Shown here: in pieces, positions 59,339-64,000 of the stretch
Numbering within the stretch: the first letter of the stretch is position 1
How the letters are laid out: every line of letters starts with the position of its first letter
Source: Deltaproteobacteria bacterium
GTDB lineage: Bacteria; Myxococcota; Myxococcia; Myxococcales; SZAS-1
NCBI GenBank assembly: GCA_018266075.1
Contig: JAFEBB010000009.1
Location: forward strand, 1 to 64,000
Direction: 5' to 3'
Length of the DNA: 64,000 nt
Translations under genes and position numbers: made by a program
The notes under the pieces: model-generated
Database searches by the model: none
What the model saw: the letters and a program-made list of their open reading frames with translations, nothing else
What the model was told of the DNA's origin: nothing

Positions 59339-60259
59339 GTGAGGTTGCCTGGCTGGTGTGCGCTGCTTCTGGTGGTTGGGCTGGGGGCCTGCGGCTCCGC
59401 CAACGCGCCCAACCCCGACGGCGGCCTCTGCGGCGTCTGCCCGACGGGCGAGGGCTGCAACGTGGCCACCAAGGCCTGCGCGCCCGCGAATCCCGAAGGT
59501 GTGCGCTGCGGCGCGGACGCCCCCACGGGAACGCCCACCATCTGCCAGGACGGCCTGAGCTGCGGTCCCATCGTGGGCGGCACGAACCTCTGCACCAAGG
59601 CGTGCAAGGGCGCGAGCGACTGCGGCAGCAGTGAGAGCTGCTACCTGGTGCAGCTCGACGGCGGGAACCGCCAGTACTGCGCTACGCCGGTGCCCGTGGG
59701 CTCGACGTGTGGGTCGGATCAGCTCCGGCAATGCAGCAGCGGCAACGGCGTGGTGGCGGCGTGCATCGAGGGCAGCGACGGCGGCGGCCAGTGCATGCAG
59801 CGCTGCAGCGCGCAGGTTGGCTGCCCCTCGGGGCAGGCGTGCACCACACCGTTCTCCGACGGCGAGGGCGTCTGCGGCACTCCTACGGAACCCGGCTCCG
59901 GCTGTGACGAGACGGCGCTGCAATTCTGCACCGCGGGGCAGGTCTGCGTCGTCGAGGCCGGCACGCGCGGCACCTGCCACCTCACCTGCACGCCCGGCGC
60001 GGCGACGACGGGGTGCAGCGGCACCGAGATCTGCATCTACGCCGACCCGTGCGCGACCAGCGGCCAGGGCTTCTGCGTCACGCCCCAGCCGGTCGACGGC
60101 GGCTGCGCCCCGGCCGACGACCACTTCTGCGGCCCGGACGCCGACTGCGTGAACCTCGCGGGCACGCTGCTCTGCAAACCGGACTGCACCACCTCGAATT
60201 CGTGCTACGCGGGCACGTGCAACGCGCTTCCGCAGAGCTGCCGGAGCGCGTGCTTCTAG
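59339..60259 (+). CDS. Cysteine-rich lipoprotein
   Basis: This 306-residue protein begins at GTG 59339; the ATG two bases upstream is out of frame and immediately stopped. It has a lipobox (GLGAC, Cys at about 18). The mature part has roughly 35 cysteines in repeated modules with CxxGxxC-like patterns, comparable to growth-factor-like or other small disulfide domains. Although its first bases are just after the terminator above, it must be transcribed from its own promoter. No enzyme motif is seen. Confidence 0.65.
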   Translation: MRLPGWCALLLVVGLGACGSANAPNPDGGLCGVCPTGEGCNVATKACAPANPEGVRCGADAPTGTPTICQDGLSCGPIVGGTNLCTKACKGASDCGSSESCYLVQLDGGNRQYCATPVPVGSTCGSDQLRQCSSGNGVVAACIEGSDGGGQCMQRCSAQVGCPSGQACTTPFSDGEGVCGTPTEPGSGCDETALQFCTAGQVCVVEAGTRGTCHLTCTPGAATTGCSGTEICIYADPCATSGQGFCVTPQPVDGGCAPADDHFCGPDADCVNLAGTLLCKPDCTTSNSCYAGTCNALPQSCRSACF

Positions 60260-60293
60260 CGTCGCGCACCGCGTTCACCTGGACTTCTCGAGC

Positions 60294-61037
60294 ATGCGCG
60301 TCTTTGCCATCGGCGATCTGCACTTGCCGTCGCTGCGCGACAAGCCCATGGACCGCTTCGGCTGGACGGGGCATCCCGGACCGCTGGCCAAGGCCTGGGA
60401 CGCGTCGGTGCAACCCGATGATCTCGTGCTCCTGGTGGGCGACCTCTCCTGGGCCACGCGCGCGCCCGAGGCGGCACCGGACTTCGCTTGGATCGAGGCC
60501 CGGCCGGGCAAGAAGGTGCTCGTCAAAGGCAACCACGACCACTGGTGGGGCGACAGCTACAACAAGCTGCTCAGCTTCCTGCAGCCGTACCCGTCGGTGA
60601 TTGGCGCGTTGCACGAGAAGCGCGCCTTCCAGCACGCCAAGCTCGTCATCGCGGGGACGCGCGGGTGGACCGCGCCCGAAGCGCCGTCGCTGCCGCAGTC
60701 GGGAGAGATGGGCGCGGAGACCTTCCGGCCGGATCTCGTGGAGCGCGAGGCCAAGCGCCTGGCGGCGTCACTGACCATGGCGGACGAGCTCATCGCCAAG
60801 ACGCCCGGCGCCGTGAAGCTCGCGGCCATGCACTTCCCGCCGCTGTACGTGAACGCCAAGGAGACCGTGTTCTCCAAGCAGATCGAGGCGTGGAAGCCGG
60901 TGGCATGCGTGTACGGACACCTGCACGGCCCGGGGATCTCCCAGGGCTTCGTGGGCGAGCACGGCGGCGTGCCGTACAAGCTCGTCTCGTGCGACGCGGC
61001 GAAGTTCGCGCCCGCGCTGATCCTCGAGGTCGCCTAG
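60294..61037 (+). CDS. Calcineurin-like metallophosphoesterase
   Basis: The 247-residue phosphoesterase has the complete metal-ligand series: GDLH (about 7-10), GDLSW, GNHDHWW, a mid-chain AMHFPP and the C-terminal GHLHG. It should hydrolyse phosphodiesters or nucleotides in the cytosol. No substrate specificity is evident. It starts at ATG 60294, 34 nt after the lipoprotein gene. The stop overlaps that of the convergent Coa1-like gene by 4 nt (61034-61037). Confidence 0.85.
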   Translation: MRVFAIGDLHLPSLRDKPMDRFGWTGHPGPLAKAWDASVQPDDLVLLVGDLSWATRAPEAAPDFAWIEARPGKKVLVKGNHDHWWGDSYNKLLSFLQPYPSVIGALHEKRAFQHAKLVIAGTRGWTAPEAPSLPQSGEMGAETFRPDLVEREAKRLAASLTMADELIAKTPGAVKLAAMHFPPLYVNAKETVFSKQIEAWKPVACVYGHLHGPGISQGFVGEHGGVPYKLVSCDAAKFAPALILEVA

Positions 61038-61411
61038 CGCGGCGCCGTGGGCCGGAGGTGGATCGGCCGGCCGGCCTTGTCCGGGAAGAAGTCGCCGCCC
61101 CGGCTCATGTAGAGCGCCTGCTTCGGCGTGGGCTTGGACACGTCCATCTGCGCGTGCCCCGAGCCCTTGGGCCCGGAGAGCGACAGATCGAGGGTGATGG
61201 CGTCGTCGGAGTCGCGCTTCAAGGCAACGTCGCCGAAGGTCACCGGCTCGCCCACCGCCTCGAGCACGTCCTGGTTCAGCGAGACGGCCTGCGCCGCGGT
61301 CCGGTACGCGTCGCTCTGCTTGAGCTTCTCGGAGCTCGGGCCGGTCTTGTCCTCGCAGCCGAAGAGCGCGAGCGCACCGGCGACCGCCACCACGCGAAGG
61401 GTGGTCTTCAT
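61034..61411 (-). CDS. Coa1-like small lipoprotein
   Basis: This 125-residue protein starts at ATG 61411 (GTG 61414 is also in frame). It has a lipobox (ALALFGC, Cys at about 19). The remainder contains the VSLNQDVLEAVGEPV and LDLSLSGPKGSGHAQM segments resembling the Coa1/Tim21-like domain of cytochrome oxidase assembly factors, but the match is weak. Its ATG shares one base with the stop of the upstream transglutaminase gene. Function uncertain. Confidence 0.6.
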   Translation of the reverse strand: MKTTLRVVAVAGALALFGCEDKTGPSSEKLKQSDAYRTAAQAVSLNQDVLEAVGEPVTFGDVALKRDSDDAITLDLSLSGPKGSGHAQMDVSKPTPKQALYMSRGGDFFPDKAGRPIHLRPTAPR

Positions 61412-63345
61412 CACTTCAACCCGTTCGCGATGGTCGTGGCTGCGTTGGAGAGATCGGTCTGCGAGTCCTTCGCGAGCGCGCCGGCGAGCTTGGTCCAGGT
61501 GGCCTTCGAGTTGTCGCCGTTGGAGATGGCGAGCGCGTACTCCTTGGCGGCCTTGTCGGCGTGGCCCTGCGAGAGGTAGCTGTCGCCCTTGGTCACGGGC
61601 GTGCTCGACTTGGCCACGCGCACGTGGGTGAGCGCGTCGAAGATGCTCTTGAGCGTCTTCGCGGAGTCGCTGGTGGTCGCGCCGCTGGTGCCGCTGGTGC
61701 CGCCGGTCGAGCCGCCCGTGAAGACGTTGTTGTTGTTCTCCTGGAACTTGATGCTCGAGTGATCCTCGTTGGCGGTGGCGTCCTGCCAGGTGGGGAGCGT
61801 CTGGCGGAGCACGTTGTAGTAGAGCGTGTCCCAGAGCGGCGTGCCCGTCTCCTGCTGGCCGTTCACCACCGGCGAGAAGTTGTAGCCCGAGACGTTCGAG
61901 GGACCTGCGTCGAACCAGGTCGGGTCCGTCAGGTACTGCGTGCCGTCGTCGAGCGTGGTCTCGAGGAACGCGTGGTACCCGCGGAAGTTGCCCTGCTGAT
62001 CATTGGCGCTCGCGGACACCGTGCGCGAGCTGATCCCCGCCTCCTGACACGCGAGCTGCATGAGGATGGCCTGGTGCCGGCACACGCCGCGGCCCGCGGT
62101 GATGAGGTCGCCCAGCTTCATCGGGTCCCAGTTCGAGTGGGCGTTCATCAGCGCCATGGCCTGCTTGCTGTTGGCGTCGGTGGTGTTCGCGTCCTCGTCC
62201 GGGTAGCTCATCGTCTTGTTGCAGAGCAGGGTGAGGTCGACGAGCGCTTGCTTCTGGCCCGCGGCGATCTGCTCCGGCGTGCCGGTGGCGGGGATGTCCT
62301 TCGCGGCGACAGCCTTGGCCTGGTCGAGGAAGCCCTTGAGCACCGGGTCGGTGTCCACGTTGATGCTCACGTCGTCGAACGTGGAGCCGTGGAGGTCGTA
62401 GACCATCGGATCGTTCGCCGAGCGGATGGCGCTCTCCGACTCCTGCATGACCTTGCTGGTGCCGTCGGGCAGCGTGACCTTGACGTCGTACGTGCCGTTG
62501 CCGTCGTACTTGACGATCTCGCCCTTCATCTCGCGCTTGTCGCTGTACACGACGCCGAGCGGGTTGCCGTCCTCGCCCTTGGTGGTGCCGGGCAGCGTCT
62601 CCTTGTACACGCCGGGCATCTCCACTGAGACGGAGTCGCCCGCGTTGACCTTGAGCTTGCTCAGGTCCTGGTCCATCACGACGGAGATCTGGCGGCCCAC
62701 GCCGTAGCTGGGCGCGAGCGTGGGATCGATGAGGAACTTCACGTCGGGCACGCGCACGGCCATGTGCGCGCCCGACTTGCCGAGGTCGGCGGCCATGAAG
62801 ATCTGGCGGCTCGCGTTCGGGTCCTCGACGGCCTTGCCGCCCTGATCCACGAAGCTGCGGACGGTGTTGTCCTTGCCGCGCACGAGGTAGACGAGCTGGT
62901 CCTTGGCGCTCGTCGACGCCGTGCCCGCGAGCGAGATCTGCGCGCCGGGGAACTGGCTCTTGAGCTGGTTGTAGACGGAGCCCGGCTTCGACGACGCATC
63001 GGCGGCGGCGATGAAGTTGGTGGCGACGGTCTGCACGTGCGACTTGAGGCCGTCGGTGTCGAGCAAGAACGACTTGTCGTAGCCGCCGATGACCTTCATC
63101 ACCGTGTCGGCGACGCGGCGGCCGCCCACGGCTGCGGGCGTGAGCTTGTCGGTGGCGACGCTGACCGTGGCGGCGTGCGCCTGGAAGTCGCTCTTGCCCT
63201 TGCGATCCTCGGCGGCGCTGTTGCGCGAGGGCGTCTTCGCGGGCGCGGTGTTCTTCGCCTCGGCGGGCTTGCCGCTGGCCTTCGGCGCGCTCGGCGCCGG
63301 CGTGGAGGGGAGCTTCGTCTTCGAGTCGGCGCCGCGGACGGTCAT
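61411..63345 (-). CDS. Transglutaminase-fold protein with low-complexity N-terminus
   Basis: The 644-residue protein starts at ATG 63345 with GGAG about 9 nt upstream (an ATG at 63387 is a weaker alternative). The first 60 residues are Ser/Pro/Lys-rich, with no signal peptide or transmembrane segment. A papain-like transglutaminase core at about 415-485 carries Cys422 in GRGVCRHQ, His458 in GYHAF and Asp474 in YLTDPTWFD. A Gly/Ser/Thr linker at about 545-570 precedes a small helical C-terminus. The triad is complete, so protease, amidase or crosslinking activity is possible. How it leaves the cell, if it does, is unclear. It is followed by the Coa1-like lipoprotein. Confidence 0.72.
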   Translation of the reverse strand: MTVRGADSKTKLPSTPAPSAPKASGKPAEAKNTAPAKTPSRNSAAEDRKGKSDFQAHAATVSVATDKLTPAAVGGRRVADTVMKVIGGYDKSFLLDTDGLKSHVQTVATNFIAAADASSKPGSVYNQLKSQFPGAQISLAGTASTSAKDQLVYLVRGKDNTVRSFVDQGGKAVEDPNASRQIFMAADLGKSGAHMAVRVPDVKFLIDPTLAPSYGVGRQISVVMDQDLSKLKVNAGDSVSVEMPGVYKETLPGTTKGEDGNPLGVVYSDKREMKGEIVKYDGNGTYDVKVTLPDGTSKVMQESESAIRSANDPMVYDLHGSTFDDVSINVDTDPVLKGFLDQAKAVAAKDIPATGTPEQIAAGQKQALVDLTLLCNKTMSYPDEDANTTDANSKQAMALMNAHSNWDPMKLGDLITAGRGVCRHQAILMQLACQEAGISSRTVSASANDQQGNFRGYHAFLETTLDDGTQYLTDPTWFDAGPSNVSGYNFSPVVNGQQETGTPLWDTLYYNVLRQTLPTWQDATANEDHSSIKFQENNNNVFTGGSTGGTSGTSGATTSDSAKTLKSIFDALTHVRVAKSSTPVTKGDSYLSQGHADKAAKEYALAISNGDNSKATWTKLAGALAKDSQTDLSNAATTIANGLK

Positions 63346-63551
63346 GGGAGACGCTCCAAGAAGCTTTATGGCGACATTGTCGTACATCGTCGCCAAAGGT
63401 TGCTTGTCGGGCCGGAAGCATAGCGCGGGTCCAGGCGTTCGTCGGAAAGAGCCGAGCGCTCGAAAAGCGCCTGCCCGCCCTGCAGCGGAGCGAGCGCGGT
63501 GCATAGGTTTTCCGCGTCGCGCTGCTGTCTGGCCGGTTGCCGGAGGAACGG

Positions 63552-64000
63552 ATGAGTACGCCAACGTCGGGCGGGGCCAAGGGCAACAAGCCGGAGAAGC
63601 GAACGCCGCCTCCCAACGGGACGTCGCGCTTGAAGCTGGGCTCGCCGCTCGCCTACGCGGCGCTGCTGGTGCTGGGGTTCCTCTTGTTCCGCTCGGTCTT
63701 CACGGACTCGAGCGTCCACAAGGTGCCGTACAGCGAGTTCAAGACGGCCGTGGGGCAGGGCACGTTCAACCGCGTGGTGCTCGCGCCGGACTGGGTGAAG
63801 GGCTACCCGCCGCAGAACGCGAGCGTGCCCAAGCTGCCCGGCGGCGCGCCGGTGCCCTGGTACGCGGTGCGCGTGCAGAACGATCCGGATCTCGTGCCGC
63901 TGCTGGAGAAGAAGAACGTCCAGTTCGAGGCCGTGACCACCAGCAACTGGCTCGACGTGCTCTGGATCTGGGCGGTGCCGCTCGGCCTGGCGGCGCTGTT
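63552..64000 (+). CDS. ftsH: ATP-dependent zinc metalloprotease FtsH, N-terminal part (partial)
   Basis: 149 residues are visible before the window ends. ATG 63552 follows CGGAGG. A charged cytoplasmic leader precedes a first transmembrane helix (about 31-46). A periplasmic FtsH_ext domain follows, with the KVPYSEFKTAVGQG opening and RVQNDPDLVPLLEKKNVQFEA, and then the start of the second helix (LDVLWIWAVPLGLAALF). FtsH is the membrane-bound AAA+ protease for quality control. The AAA and protease domains are outside the window. It is divergent from the transglutaminase gene, with 206 nt between. Confidence 0.88.
   Translation, partial: MSTPTSGGAKGNKPEKRTPPPNGTSRLKLGSPLAYAALLVLGFLLFRSVFTDSSVHKVPYSEFKTAVGQGTFNRVVLAPDWVKGYPPQNASVPKLPGGAPVPWYAVRVQNDPDLVPLLEKKNVQFEAVTTSNWLDVLWIWAVPLGLAAL

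Overview
The window is about 64 kb of GC-rich chromosome, densely packed with genes. It looks like a deltaproteobacterium of the Myxococcota type. Markers for this are a FrzS-like gliding-motility regulator, paired membrane-anchored Ser/Thr protein kinases, an EF-G of the spirochaete/planctomycete/delta (mitochondrial-like) type, many lipoproteins with Ser/Thr/Gly-rich stalks, and a truncated upstream gene ending in a hydrophobic-plus-arginine sorting tail. I see no rRNA, tRNA, CRISPR array, transposase, phage genes or replication origin, so this is housekeeping and accessory chromosome rather than a mobile island.

Layout. 1-2.7 kb: tail of an exported protein, a secreted esterase and a di-heme peroxidase. 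2.9-8 kb: a large Lhr helicase and a pirin. 8-11.5 kb: a four-gene reverse operon with an ECF sigma factor, its anti-sigma factor, a caspase-like protease and an NmrA-type oxidoreductase. 11.6-22.7 kb: a stalked lipoprotein, an MdtABC-type RND efflux operon, an HD hydrolase, a small zinc-ribbon protein and a receiver protein lacking its phosphoacceptor. 22.8-28.4 kb: a TlpA-like lipoprotein interrupted by an in-frame TGA, best read as a selenoprotein, then a tight operon (TPR/TonB-like lipoprotein, NamZ-type muramidase, phosphoesterase-like protein, NadD, small lipoprotein, truncated methyltransferase) and a membrane protein. 28.4-41.8 kb: mostly single genes (glycosyltransferase, DoxX, lipoproteins, DUF1684, VWA, beta-propeller, DUF1259, a frameshifted OmpA-family protein, cupin, alpha/beta hydrolase). 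42-50 kb: fusA behind an attenuator-like hairpin, an SDR/FMN-reductase pair and two tandem kinases. 50-57.7 kb: a ClpC/ClpA-like chaperone with a DUF2520 protein, a 760-bp gene-free stretch bounded by a perfect 36-bp inverted repeat, uridine kinase, a Nudix protein, frzS, and a deoC with a cysteine-rich N-terminal extension. 58-64 kb: two cysteine-rich lipoproteins, a metallophosphoesterase, a Coa1-like lipoprotein, a transglutaminase-fold protein and the start of ftsH.

The strongest unusual signal is at 22811-23332. One TGA replaces the first cysteine of a TlpA CxxC motif, both sides are in the same frame and homologous to TlpA, and a hairpin with a GUU apical loop lies 17 nt after the TGA, as expected for a bacterial SECIS. 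Other points of interest are the sigma/anti-sigma/caspase operon, the inverted-repeat region at 53.1-53.8 kb, the fusA leader and the extended DeoC. All functional assignments rest on reading motifs by eye; no database search was run.
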